Assembly: GCA_041584015.1 (NCBI GenBank)
Contig: JBFHES010000082.1
Location: 1 to 16,392 of the forward strand
Direction of reading: 5' to 3'
From: JBFHES01 sp041584015
Lineage (GTDB): Bacteria; Bacteroidota; Bacteroidia; Bacteroidales; M50B96
Length of the DNA: 16,392 bases
Below are positions 1 through 8,662 of the stretch, in pieces (the stretch's first letter is position 1; the number at the start of each line of letters is the position of its first letter). Below the pieces are notes generated by a model that had not been told where the DNA came from, searched no databases, and was given only the letters and a program-made list of their open reading frames with translations. Made by a program: the position numbers and the translations under genes.

Positions 1-1
1 T

Positions 2-2221
2 GGTAGAATTCTTACAGTTGATGTCGATTATCAGAATAATACAATTTATGCGGCTTCTGAGGGTGGTAATATTTGGAAAGGAAATATCGATGGCTCCAAC
101 TGGACCTCCTTAAATGACTTCTTTCAAATAGATCATATTGGCTTTTTAAAGAGGTTTCAGGCAGGCGCGAATATGCGTTTAATAGCAGTTGATCAATCGC
201 CATACGTTTATTATTCCGATGATGAGGGTGGCACCTGGGAAACTGCAAGTGGCTTGGATAATCCTCAAAATTGGGGAAGTATTCGAAAAACTGTGATGCG
301 CGCCGATATGCTTAATACCATGTATCTGGTAACATCTGAATGGGATTATGTTGATTGGGTTGGCTTATCAAGCTTGTATACAAGTGTAGATAATGGCGAG
401 AGTTTTCAATTGGTTCAATCATTTATCGAAGGAGCTGGTCAGTTTGATTTGTGGACTTCAAAGATTGATGAGAGTCCGGTTGTAATGGCCAAGTCAGATA
501 CAATCTTCTTTGTGCATGAGAGTGGAGCACTAGAGCAGCGCTCTGTAATTGGCCCTACAATCCCTTCAACAATAGGGAAGGTGTATCTTGGAGGTCATAG
601 CTCTGCTACGGAATTTGTTGTTTATGCAGCTTTTAACGAGGGCGACCAAACTTCTTTTTATGTGTCAAGCGATAGTTGCTTAACATGGAACTATAAAGGT
701 GTTGTTGCTACAGGCGGTTTTTCTCCAAATAGTTTACATGTGTCATTAAGCAATAGTCAGGAACTTTCATTTGGCGGGGTTAATGTTTTTAAAAGTGCCA
801 ATGGAGGTATAAGCTGGAATCTAGTAAATGAATGGTGGGAATATTATGATTATCCTGCTACCAAGCTGCATGCTGATATTCCGGAAATTGAGAGTTTTAT
901 CACCCCTTCAGGGAATGAGCAATATTTTATTTCAACCGATGGAGGTATTTACGAATCGAGCGATTTTCTTCAGAACACAACAAATATATCATTACAAGGC
1001 TTGCGGGTTTCGCAATATTATTCTGTTCTAAGTAATAATGATTACCCTTACTTAATATATGGCGGTAGTCAGGATCAAGGCTTTCAGGCTAGTGCAGTAA
1101 GTTCTGGCGATTTTATCGACTTTGAACAGACAATTAGTGGAGATTACGGACATCTGGTTTCAGGAGATAAGGGCTACAGTATATGGACTGTCTATCCTGG
1201 TTTCATCATGTACTACCCGCAAATTTCAATTAATTATGAAAGTGCCAGCCAAGACTTTAATGGTACAAATTACTTGTGGATGCCACCTTTATGTGCTCAT
1301 CCATCAAGTGCCACTTCTGTATGGTTAGGTGGCGGCGGATCTAATGGTGGGGCACACCTTTGGAAATATTCTTATGTAGGAACAAATGTTAATGGCGTTG
1401 AGTATCCTTATGATTTTGAATCGGAGAGTGGCGAGAAAATTTCGGCAATTGGATTTAGCCAATTGAATTCGCAGATGATGTATGTGTCCACAAGCAAAGG
1501 CGCATTTTATTATTCTATCAATCAAGGAACAACCTGGAATCAAACTCAGAATTTTGATGCTCCGGATGGCCATTACTTTTATGGGAATTCAATAAAAAGT
1601 TCACCGATTGATACGAATACCGTTTATGTAGCAGGAAGTGGTTATTCCAATCCGGCTGTTTATAAATCCGAAGATCATGGTCAGAGCTTTGTGTCGATGG
1701 ACCAGAACTTGCCTGCAACCCTGGTATATGAGTTGGCCATAAATGATGATAACTCAATGATTTTTGCTGCTTGTGAAGCTGGCCCATTTGTATATATTGA
1801 TAGTCTCAACTCATGGTTTCCATTGCATGGCGTTTCCGCTCCTGATCAGGTTTATTGGAGTGTAGAATATATTTCATCAATTAATGCAGTTCGATTTGGA
1901 ACGCATGGACGTGGCATTTGGGAACTGGCCTTAAATGAGGTGGTAAACACGATTAATGAATCCAAAGAACTAGAAGTTAAAGTTTACCCGAATCCGTTCA
2001 GTAATCAAGTAAGTATTGAGCTTACCTCACTTAATGAAAATCACACATTGCAACTATTTGATGTTGCAGGTAGATTGGTTTTTAAAAGCGCTAATACACT
2101 TGGAACTAAATTTATATGGGATGGTAAAGATCATTATGGAAATGAACTTAAGCCAGGAACTTATTTTTACCATATAAGTGGAGAAAAGGCAAATACAAGT
2201 GGTTCGCTAATTAAGTTATAG
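2..2221 (+). CDS. Secreted Asp-box (sortilin/BNR-like) propeller protein with type A T9SS sorting domain, 5' partial
   Basis: The reading frame is open from the window edge, so the gene starts upstream; the ATG at 173 is internal. The visible 739 codons are rich in Asp-box (BNR) hairpins of the S-x-D-x-G-x-x-W kind, near 209-238 (YYSDDEGGTW), 379-408, 659-690, 790-816, 929-960, 1508-1540 and 1661-1690. Spaced Asp-boxes are typical of beta-propellers of the sortilin/VPS10, sialidase and photosystem-stability-factor folds. No sialidase arginine triad can be assigned, so no enzyme activity is claimed. The end (about 1966-2221) is a type A sorting domain: a KVYPNPF motif, an LFDVAGRLV strand and a GTYFYHI strand before the C-terminus. 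By family knowledge this domain directs export across the outer membrane through the T9SS and is usually cleaved off. It is probably a large extracellular adhesin or binding protein. The next gene begins 60 bases downstream on the same strand. Confidence 0.85.
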   Translation, partial: GRILTVDVDYQNNTIYAASEGGNIWKGNIDGSNWTSLNDFFQIDHIGFLKRFQAGANMRLIAVDQSPYVYYSDDEGGTWETASGLDNPQNWGSIRKTVMRADMLNTMYLVTSEWDYVDWVGLSSLYTSVDNGESFQLVQSFIEGAGQFDLWTSKIDESPVVMAKSDTIFFVHESGALEQRSVIGPTIPSTIGKVYLGGHSSATEFVVYAAFNEGDQTSFYVSSDSCLTWNYKGVVATGGFSPNSLHVSLSNSQELSFGGVNVFKSANGGISWNLVNEWWEYYDYPATKLHADIPEIESFITPSGNEQYFISTDGGIYESSDFLQNTTNISLQGLRVSQYYSVLSNNDYPYLIYGGSQDQGFQASAVSSGDFIDFEQTISGDYGHLVSGDKGYSIWTVYPGFIMYYPQISINYESASQDFNGTNYLWMPPLCAHPSSATSVWLGGGGSNGGAHLWKYSYVGTNVNGVEYPYDFESESGEKISAIGFSQLNSQMMYVSTSKGAFYYSINQGTTWNQTQNFDAPDGHYFYGNSIKSSPIDTNTVYVAGSGYSNPAVYKSEDHGQSFVSMDQNLPATLVYELAINDDNSMIFAACEAGPFVYIDSLNSWFPLHGVSAPDQVYWSVEYISSINAVRFGTHGRGIWELALNEVVNTINESKELEVKVYPNPFSNQVSIELTSLNENHTLQLFDVAGRLVFKSANTLGTKFIWDGKDHYGNELKPGTYFYHISGEKANTSGSLIKL

Positions 2222-2243
2222 AAATGCTCAAAAGGGTACTGTT

Positions 2244-2276
2244 TTTGCATGTCGGTGCACTGATTTTTAAATTTGT
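2244..2276 (+). promoter_or_regulatory. Bacteroidota-type promoter candidate directly before the TonB receptor
   Basis: TTTG at 2244-2247 is followed by 20 bases and then TAAATTTGT at 2268-2276. This matches the -33 (TTTG) and -7 (TAnnTTTG) consensus known for the primary sigma factor of Bacteroidota in every fixed base and in spacing. Transcription would then start at about 2279-2282, on or just before the ATG at 2282, so the mRNA would be leaderless or nearly so. In AT-rich DNA such a match can occur by chance, but this one lies in a 60-base intergenic gap. Confidence 0.5.
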
Positions 2277-2281
2277 TATTA

Positions 2282-4711
2282 ATGTGTAATTATCATCGTT
2301 TTCGTTTAATTACGATCCTCATATTCTTTTTCCTTATTAGTAATTCAGTAGTTGCACAAACATTAACTATTGTTAGTAAAGCCGATTTAGGTCCAATTTC
2401 AGGAGTGTTTGTTTATACCAATGATTTTTCGCTTGCGGTGGCTACTGATGAAGACGGAAAGGCAGATATTTCAAGATTTAAAAATGAACCACTAATCATC
2501 ATACAACATCCGGCATTTAAAAATGTAACTACATCTTACCCGGAATTAAAGGAATTGAATTTTAAACTCAGCCTTGTTGAATCGGTTGTTGGATTGGATG
2601 AGGTAACCATCTCGGTGAATAAGTGGGAGCAAAAAACATCTGAAGTGCCCAATAAAATGGCACGTATTAGTGCTAAGAAAATTGCCTTCGATAATCCGCA
2701 AACTTCAGCAGATTTACTAGAAAATACCAATGAGGTTTTCGTTCAGAAAAGTCAGCTTGGTGGCGGAAGTCCAATGATTAGAGGTTTTTCGGCCAATCGA
2801 TTGTTAATCGTGGTTGACGGTATTCGCATGAATAATGTCATCTATCGAAGCGGTAATTTGCAAAATGTTCTTTCGGTGGATCCTGCAAGTCTTGAGTCTG
2901 CTGAGGTCATCTTTGGCCCGGGAACAATCATTTATGGAAGTGATGCTTTGGGGGGCGTATTAAATTTTAATACCGTGCCCGTTAAATTGTCTTCCTCCGG
3001 AAAATATGAAATGAAAGGTAGCAGTTTCATTAGATATTCCACTGCAAGTAAGGAACAGTCAGAAAATGTAATGTTGAATTTTAGATTCAAAAAGTGGGGT
3101 TTTGTAACCGGGCTTTCCTTCTCAGAGTTTGGAGACTTGCGTGCAGGAAGTAATCGAAACGAGGATTATCCATATTTTGGAATGCGCAATGAATATGTGG
3201 CGCAGGTTGATGGCAGAGATACCGTAATGCTCAACAGCAATCCTGATGTACAGATAGGATCAGCTTACACCAAAACTAACATTCTCCAGAAAATAAGATT
3301 CAAGCCCAACGATAGCATCGACGTGAATCTTAATTTTGTATACAGCACCACTTCAGATGTTCCTAGATACGACCGACTAATTCAGTACAGCGATAATACC
3401 CTTAAGTATGCCGAATGGTACTATGGTCCGCAAGACTGGCTAATGGGGAGTCTGAATATGCTGAATAAGCACAAAACAAAACTTTACGATCAATTAAAAA
3501 TATCGCTGGCTTATCAAAATTATGAAGAAAGCCGACACGACAGAAAATTATACGCCACCGACCTAAGAAGCAGAACCGAGCAATTAAATATTTACTCATT
3601 AAATATCGATCTTGATAAAGAATTGTCACCTGCAACTCATTTCTATTATGGTTTCGAGGAAGTGATAAATACAGTAACATCATCAGGAATTAAAACAAAT
3701 ATTTTAAATGGTGATGTAGTGCCTAGTGCAAGCAGGTATCCGGATGGAGGGACTTTTTATAATATTGGCGCCTTGTATTCCAGTTTGAAAACAAAGTTAA
3801 ATCAGAAACTTGACTTTACCGGAGGTGTGCGCTACAGCAATATTTATTTGAATTCAGAATTCGATACCAATCCTTATGATTTTAGTTTTAGTAATCTTAA
3901 CATTCAAACAGGTGCTTTAAATGGTAGTCTTGGTATTGTTGCTCATCCTATTGAAGAATTGCAGCTGAATGTGAATGTGGGGTCTGGATTTCGTGCACCA
4001 AATCTCGATGATGTCGGGAAAGTGTTTGATTCGGAACCAGGTAATGTGGTTGTGCCTAACGATAATCTTCAATCGGAGTATGCCTACAATGCTGATTTTG
4101 GTTTGAATTGGAATATCCAATCGATTGCTGAGTTAAAGCTTTCTGCCTTTTATACCTATCTGGATAATGCGATGGTGCGACGTGACTACACCTATGTTGA
4201 TCAGGATGGAGTGGAACATGATTCGATTCTTTACGATGATGAAATGAGTAAGGTGGAGGCGATTGTGAATACGGGTTACGCTCATCTTTGGGGTGGTAAT
4301 GCAATGATTTCCTTTGATCTTACCGAAAAGATAGGAATTACATCATCCGCTAATTTTACGTATGGTATTGATGATGAAGATTTGCCGATGCGACATGTAC
4401 CTCCTTTCTTCGGGAATACAAGTGTATTTTACACGACTAACAGGTTAAAAGCATCGTTGTATTGTAATTATAATGCCGCTCGTAAATTAGAAGATATGGC
4501 GCCCTCTGAGCAGGATAAAGCCTACTTGTATACTGAAGATGGCGCCCCAGCCTGGTACACCTTAAATATGAAACTATCATATCAGCTGCACAAAAACATT
4601 CAAGTAAACTGTGGATTGGAAAATATCCTTGATGTTCATTACCGACCTTATTCCTCTGGTATATCAGCTCCAGGGCGTAATTTTTATTTAACGCTTAGAG
4701 CATCGTTGTAA
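2282..4711 (+). CDS. TonB-dependent outer-membrane receptor with carboxypeptidase-regulatory-like N-terminal domain
   Basis: A 809-residue outer-membrane active-transport receptor. Residues 1-26 form a signal peptide ending SVVAQ. Residues 27-98 look like the carboxypeptidase-regulatory-like domain common in Bacteroidota receptors. LDEVTIS (105-111) resembles a TonB box. The plug spans about 118-232 (PMIRGFSANRLLIVVDG, then GPGTIIYGSDALGGVLN), and the rest is a 22-strand-type barrel ending in NILDVHYRPYSSG, APGRNF and a terminal Leu. The barrel holds a FRAP box (570-573) and an NPNL-like box (PNDNL, 592-596), as in haem/haemoglobin receptors, but the usual His between them is absent. Substrate is therefore unsettled: haem, cobalamin or a metal chelate. 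It is not a SusC type, since no SusD gene is adjacent. A TTG at 2273 could add three residues, but it lies inside the promoter-like -7 box, so the ATG at 2282 is preferred. It converges on the PorP gene. Confidence 0.88.
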   Translation: MCNYHRFRLITILIFFFLISNSVVAQTLTIVSKADLGPISGVFVYTNDFSLAVATDEDGKADISRFKNEPLIIIQHPAFKNVTTSYPELKELNFKLSLVESVVGLDEVTISVNKWEQKTSEVPNKMARISAKKIAFDNPQTSADLLENTNEVFVQKSQLGGGSPMIRGFSANRLLIVVDGIRMNNVIYRSGNLQNVLSVDPASLESAEVIFGPGTIIYGSDALGGVLNFNTVPVKLSSSGKYEMKGSSFIRYSTASKEQSENVMLNFRFKKWGFVTGLSFSEFGDLRAGSNRNEDYPYFGMRNEYVAQVDGRDTVMLNSNPDVQIGSAYTKTNILQKIRFKPNDSIDVNLNFVYSTTSDVPRYDRLIQYSDNTLKYAEWYYGPQDWLMGSLNMLNKHKTKLYDQLKISLAYQNYEESRHDRKLYATDLRSRTEQLNIYSLNIDLDKELSPATHFYYGFEEVINTVTSSGIKTNILNGDVVPSASRYPDGGTFYNIGALYSSLKTKLNQKLDFTGGVRYSNIYLNSEFDTNPYDFSFSNLNIQTGALNGSLGIVAHPIEELQLNVNVGSGFRAPNLDDVGKVFDSEPGNVVVPNDNLQSEYAYNADFGLNWNIQSIAELKLSAFYTYLDNAMVRRDYTYVDQDGVEHDSILYDDEMSKVEAIVNTGYAHLWGGNAMISFDLTEKIGITSSANFTYGIDDEDLPMRHVPPFFGNTSVFYTTNRLKASLYCNYNAARKLEDMAPSEQDKAYLYTEDGAPAWYTLNMKLSYQLHKNIQVNCGLENILDVHYRPYSSGISAPGRNFYLTLRASL

Positions 4712-4728
4712 TTGCTGCCTACAATGAT
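4702..4728 (+). terminator. Weak hairpin overlapping the receptor stop codon
   Basis: Bases 4702-4710 and 4720-4728 can pair over 9 positions with one G-U wobble and a 9-base loop. The stem overlaps the TAA at 4709-4711. It is AT-rich and is followed by TCTTAAAG rather than a T-run, so it is a poor intrinsic terminator. It is the only candidate in the 37-base gap between the two convergent stop codons. Confidence 0.22.
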
Positions 4729-4748
4729 TCTTAAAGACGCAGATCAGC

Positions 4749-5714
4749 TTACCATCGAGATTTCCATTTGTGTGTTTTAGGATTAAAGTCGTACTGGTAT
4801 TCGTGTCTCCATCTGTTGAACTTACCCAGTTTGTTTGGTATAATAAACGAGATTATAAGTTCGTGCGAACCGCTATTGTAATTTCTTAAAGGTGATACCA
4901 CAATATCATAGGAGTAAGCAAACTTAAGTCGATCTTTCATTTTAAAACCTACAACCAGCGCAAAAGCATCCTTTAAACGGTACGACCCACCAAACAATAT
5001 TTTAGATCCATACTGAGCATATAGATTGAGTTCGAGTTGAGCAGGACTTCCTTTTGCATTACTCCAAAGAATGGATGGTTCGAGGCCAACATTATTCATT
5101 GGAGAAAAATTGTATCCAGCATTAATGTAAAAGTGCCTTGTTAGGGGCAAGGTGCCAATTGCCGGTTCATTTTTATATAATTCTACGGTTGAACCCAGTA
5201 GCTGTAAAATTGAAAATCCAAAATAGAAATTGTCATTGTAGAGGAAGGTGCCGAAGGTAGCATCTGGTCGCCAAACCTTTTCGCTTGTTTCATACAGTAC
5301 TGATGGATCATTTTGCTCGTGCGTGGTGATTTCGTTACCATTAATTCCGTATTGATAAATATCACCCGATAGCCCAAATGTTAACTTTACCGCATCCATA
5401 TCTATATGGTAGGCGTACGCTATCTTTATTCCAGAGGTGGAGATAGGACCAATCTTGTCTTTTACAAAAGATAGTCCTAAAGCATTTCGTTTACTGAGCA
5501 TACCTTGATACGTGAAATTCTGAGTAGTTGGTGCACCATCGTAACCGCGCCATTGCGAGCGATGGTGAATGAGCATTTCTGTATATCCCTTTGATCCTGC
5601 AAAAGCAGGGTTAAAAGAGAATATATCGATTCCACGCTGCGAGAACTGTGGTATTTGCTGAGCAAATAAAGTCGCAGGAAGTAGTATGATTATTATGAGT
5701 AGTATTTTCTTCAT
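4749..5714 (-). CDS. PorP/SprF family T9SS membrane protein
   Basis: A 321-residue outer-membrane beta-barrel protein. Residues 1-18 form a signal peptide (MKKILLIIIILLPATLFA, then QQ). The N-terminus of the mature protein carries family hallmarks: QFSQ, NPAFAG (35-40), HRSQW (51-55) and GAP (60-62), followed by alternating barrel strands such as FYFGFSILQLLG and ILFGGSYRLKDAFALVVGFKM. Length is normal for the family (about 300-340). PorP of Porphyromonas and SprF of Flavobacterium are accessory T9SS proteins; SprF-like members are needed for secretion or attachment of the type B cargo encoded beside them. Here the start codon lies 12 bases after the stop of such a cargo gene, so the two are almost certainly co-transcribed and probably form a dedicated cargo/partner pair. 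It is not called porP itself, because the window has no other core T9SS genes and these genomes usually carry many paralogues. Confidence 0.9.
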   Translation of the reverse strand: MKKILLIIIILLPATLFAQQIPQFSQRGIDIFSFNPAFAGSKGYTEMLIHHRSQWRGYDGAPTTQNFTYQGMLSKRNALGLSFVKDKIGPISTSGIKIAYAYHIDMDAVKLTFGLSGDIYQYGINGNEITTHEQNDPSVLYETSEKVWRPDATFGTFLYNDNFYFGFSILQLLGSTVELYKNEPAIGTLPLTRHFYINAGYNFSPMNNVGLEPSILWSNAKGSPAQLELNLYAQYGSKILFGGSYRLKDAFALVVGFKMKDRLKFAYSYDIVVSPLRNYNSGSHELIISFIIPNKLGKFNRWRHEYQYDFNPKTHKWKSRW

Positions 5715-5726
5715 ATTCTCTGTTTC

Positions 5727-8444
5727 TTATCGGATGATTGTAACATGACCATTTCTGATTTTTTCATCCGGCACGCCCAGATTTAGAATGTAAAAATATA
5801 CATGAGCTGGCACTGGATTGTCGTTAAAGGTGCCGTCCCAATCATTCTGATAATTTTCTTGTGAATAGATTAAATTCCCATTCCGGTTATAAATCTCCAG
5901 ATAGTTGTTCTCGTATTTTTCAATATTCTTAATTACCCAGGTGTCGTTTATGTTATCGCCGTTGGGCGAAAAGGTGTTGTAAATCTCAATCTCAGGAAGT
6001 GGTCGTTCGTTTACATCTATAGTAATATTTGCGGTTCCCTGACATCCAACTTCATCGGTTACAACAAGTGTGTAGGTTATTGTTTGTTGAGGTGATGCCT
6101 CCGGATTTGATATTGTTGTTCCACTTAAACTTGTTGAAGGCGTCCATTCGTAATTCCATGCCGAATTATAGGTGGCATTTAAGACGATCGTTTCATCATC
6201 GAAGATGGTTGTATCTGGTCCAACATCTACGTTGGGCTGTGGAATAACACTAACATAAACAGAATCGGTATCCGAGGAACAAATGTTTGATGCAAATATT
6301 ACGTAAAGACCTTCCTGGCTAACGGCAATACTTTGCCCACTTTGGTTGTCAGACCAGTTGTAATTTGTTATGAAATTACCGGATGCAAATAATTGAGCAA
6401 CCTCACCTTCGCAAATTGTTGTATCGTTACTTGCGATAACTACCGGATTGTCGAGAACTGAGACAAGAACAGTATCATATGCTTTGGGGCAATTAATACC
6501 ACTGTAGTAGGCCATTAATGAATAACTGCCTGTTGAATTAGCTGTTATTGTTTGGTCGGTGCTACCAGTAGACCAGCTGTAATTAACATCAAGGTCTCCC
6601 GGGTCTAAAGTGACAGAATCTCCCGGACATAACTCCTGGTCTTCACCCAAACTAAAGGCAATGGTTGCATAGTAATCAATTTTAATTGAATCTATGGCAC
6701 TACCGCAAATGTTAGTAACCGTAACAAAGTAATTTCCTGCTTCGGTAATTGCTTGAGTGGCTGATGTTGGTCCATTACTCCACTCATATGTTGAGTTGCT
6801 AAAGCTTGCGTCAAGTGGATGCATATTTCCCTGACATATATAGGTGTCTGGGCCTAATTCAACTTCCGGTGCAGGTTGAAGGCTTACCTCTACTGAGTCT
6901 GAATTCTCACAACCAAAGTCGTCGGTAACAGTGAGTGAATACATACCCGGTGTGTTTACTTCAATAAAATAAGTTATTGATTGATTGTTCCACAAATATG
7001 ATTCATAAAGGTTTCCTGCAGATAAGGTTGTATCCTGTCCGTCGCATAAAAATATTTCATTGGGGCCAAGGTTAATATCCGGCAGGGCATGTACATTAAT
7101 AGTTTGTGTAACATTGTCTGAAAAACCCGGAAAGTTTCTTGTAAGCGAAACATCATATGCACCTGGTGCCGAAAAAATGTGAACAGGATCGGTACTGGTT
7201 GATGTGTTGTTTGCGCTGCTAGCCGGATCGCCAAAATCCCACAATACAGAATTAACTCCATTTAAATCGGAGATATAAAATACTGTTGAGTCGCTAAAAC
7301 AAACATTCGAATATAGGAAACGAGGGTTGTTAAAATAGCTGCTAATGAAGTTTGGTAAACCAGTACGACTTCTTTTGCTTCCTAGCGAAACACCATCATC
7401 AACATAATCTGAGTTTAAACCAACAAGGTTTGGACTATTAATTACTCCCAGGTAGAAGCTATTATAACGAGCGATATAAATACGACTGTCGGGCCCGAGT
7501 TGCAAAGCGCCTATTGTGCTTGCAGGTTCTGCAATTACAACTTCGCTGGCTATTATTGCCGAAGCACTTCCCGAGGTAAGGTTAAATTGGTAAACCTTAT
7601 TGTTTGCTGTTGATGAACAATATAGCATGGTACCATCAGGCGAAAATTCTACGCCATAAGGATACTCATATTGAGGACCAGATATAGTGATTGGGTTGGA
7701 AACAACTCCAGTGTTATTATCAAAGTCGAATATTTCAAAAGTGTTATTGCCTGCTGACGTAGCAAGAGCTAAACGAGTGCCATCTGGTGATGCCTTTAAC
7801 TGGCCAACCAGAACATCTGAGCCAGCAACAAGTCCTTGATGAGCAATGCCCGAAGCGCTAATAATTGGTGCCCCAATTCCTGCAGCTGTAATTGGATAGG
7901 CGTAAAAGTTCGAAGTATTTCGCTCATGTGTTATTAACCAATAATCTATTTGATTGGCATGATAAGTTGCCGTTAATTTTTCGCAGGTTGAGTCTAAAAG
8001 TGGAATGTTCTTGTTACTATTCACATCACCTAATCCTCCGTTAAGGTTCATGTCAACCTCAGAGTAGCTCAGACCTAAACCATCAGAGAACCGTCCATTT
8101 GCAAATACATAATATAGATCGGTGCTACCGGGTTTTGCAATAATCATACTGTTTTGAGTAGATGATGCGTGTCCTTCCAAACCGAGGCCATTTGGCATTG
8201 GGGTATGGTTCTGATCCCAGAGCGTCATCCCTTGCGTGTAGAATAACAAATTGCCATTGGCATCGCTCATTGCGGCAGAACCACCATGGGCATTAACCAT
8301 GCCGTCGGTTATGGCAACTGCAGGCAGGCTGTTAAAATCCAATCCGGCATTAATTCCAAAATGCCAAATATTCGTTTCTCCCTGCGAGAACGCACTGGTG
8401 CTTGAGGCAAGAAGTAATAAGATAATTATGTAAATGTTTTTCAC
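5727..8444 (-). CDS. Type B T9SS cargo: propeller, PKD-like and Ig-like repeat protein with CHU_C/gliding-type sorting domain
   Basis: A 905-residue surface or secreted protein. Residues 1-20 form a signal peptide (MKNIYIIILLLLASSTSAFS). Residues 22-375 are a propeller-like module that starts NIWHFGINAGLDF and contains MSDANGNLLFYTQG, a signature common in Bacteroidota type B cargo. Residues about 376-455 resemble a PKD domain (VLWDFGDP, then APGAYDVSL). Five Ig-like repeats of about 70 residues begin near 461, 530, 600, 671 and 743, each opening with a version of LGPDTxxCxG and ending GxYxVTVTxxCG. From about 815 comes a type B sorting domain: NTFSPNGDNINDTW, LEIYNRNGNLIY, NDWDGTFNDNPVPAHVYFY, ending NGHVTIIR. 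By family knowledge type B cargo is exported by the T9SS and needs a PorP/SprF-like helper, and one follows 12 bases downstream. SprB-like adhesin or binding roles are plausible; no catalytic motif is visible. Confidence 0.9.
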   Translation of the reverse strand: MKNIYIIILLLLASSTSAFSQGETNIWHFGINAGLDFNSLPAVAITDGMVNAHGGSAAMSDANGNLLFYTQGMTLWDQNHTPMPNGLGLEGHASSTQNSMIIAKPGSTDLYYVFANGRFSDGLGLSYSEVDMNLNGGLGDVNSNKNIPLLDSTCEKLTATYHANQIDYWLITHERNTSNFYAYPITAAGIGAPIISASGIAHQGLVAGSDVLVGQLKASPDGTRLALATSAGNNTFEIFDFDNNTGVVSNPITISGPQYEYPYGVEFSPDGTMLYCSSTANNKVYQFNLTSGSASAIIASEVVIAEPASTIGALQLGPDSRIYIARYNSFYLGVINSPNLVGLNSDYVDDGVSLGSKRSRTGLPNFISSYFNNPRFLYSNVCFSDSTVFYISDLNGVNSVLWDFGDPASSANNTSTSTDPVHIFSAPGAYDVSLTRNFPGFSDNVTQTINVHALPDINLGPNEIFLCDGQDTTLSAGNLYESYLWNNQSITYFIEVNTPGMYSLTVTDDFGCENSDSVEVSLQPAPEVELGPDTYICQGNMHPLDASFSNSTYEWSNGPTSATQAITEAGNYFVTVTNICGSAIDSIKIDYYATIAFSLGEDQELCPGDSVTLDPGDLDVNYSWSTGSTDQTITANSTGSYSLMAYYSGINCPKAYDTVLVSVLDNPVVIASNDTTICEGEVAQLFASGNFITNYNWSDNQSGQSIAVSQEGLYVIFASNICSSDTDSVYVSVIPQPNVDVGPDTTIFDDETIVLNATYNSAWNYEWTPSTSLSGTTISNPEASPQQTITYTLVVTDEVGCQGTANITIDVNERPLPEIEIYNTFSPNGDNINDTWVIKNIEKYENNYLEIYNRNGNLIYSQENYQNDWDGTFNDNPVPAHVYFYILNLGVPDEKIRNGHVTIIR
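6000..7070 (-). repeat. Five tandem Ig-like protein repeats, about 70 residues each
   Basis: Within the type B cargo, residues about 459-814 consist of five diverged repeats. Openings read LGPNEIFLCDG, LGPDTYICQG, LGEDQELCPG, ASNDTTICEG and VGPDTTIFDDE. Each is followed by a Y-x-W-S/N strand, a G-x-Y strand and a V-x-V end strand. The first four have a Cys in the opening and most have a second Cys near the end (for example DDFGCE, NICGS, INCPK, NICSS), suggesting one disulphide per domain. The fifth has Phe-Asp-Asp in place of the opening Cys and Gly. Repeats are recognisable in protein but not as near-identical DNA, so the array is old. Confidence 0.72.
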
Positions 8445-8510
8445 TATAAGCAGCTTTTATTTTCAAAACGAAAGGTCGTCCGGATTATTGGATTCCTGCG
8501 TTTAGTAGGT

Positions 8511-8541
8511 CAAATTTAAGATTTATCGTTTAACCATCAAT
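8511..8541 (-). promoter_or_regulatory. Promoter candidate for the cargo/PorP unit
   Basis: Read on the minus strand, ATTG (8541-8538) is followed by 19 bases and then TAAATTTG (8518-8511). The -7 element matches TAnnTTTG exactly and is the same octamer as before the TonB receptor; the -33 element matches TTTG in three of four bases. Transcription would begin near 8507, giving a leader of about 60 bases before the ATG at 8444. The rest of the 8445-8662 gap shows no gene or repeat that I can support. Confidence 0.45.
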
Positions 8542-8662
8542 TATAAAAAATACAGATCTTATTCAATGACATACTAACAGCTTGCTTGGTTGCCTGAGCT
8601 CTACTGTTAATTTAATAAAGAGGAGGGATACCCAATTGAAAAACCCGATTAGGATAAATAAA

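Noticed and set aside
2249..2275. Possible terminator after the type A cargo gene (TGCA ... TGCA then T-rich)
   Set aside because: Only four base pairs in the stem, and the T-rich part is better read as a promoter element.
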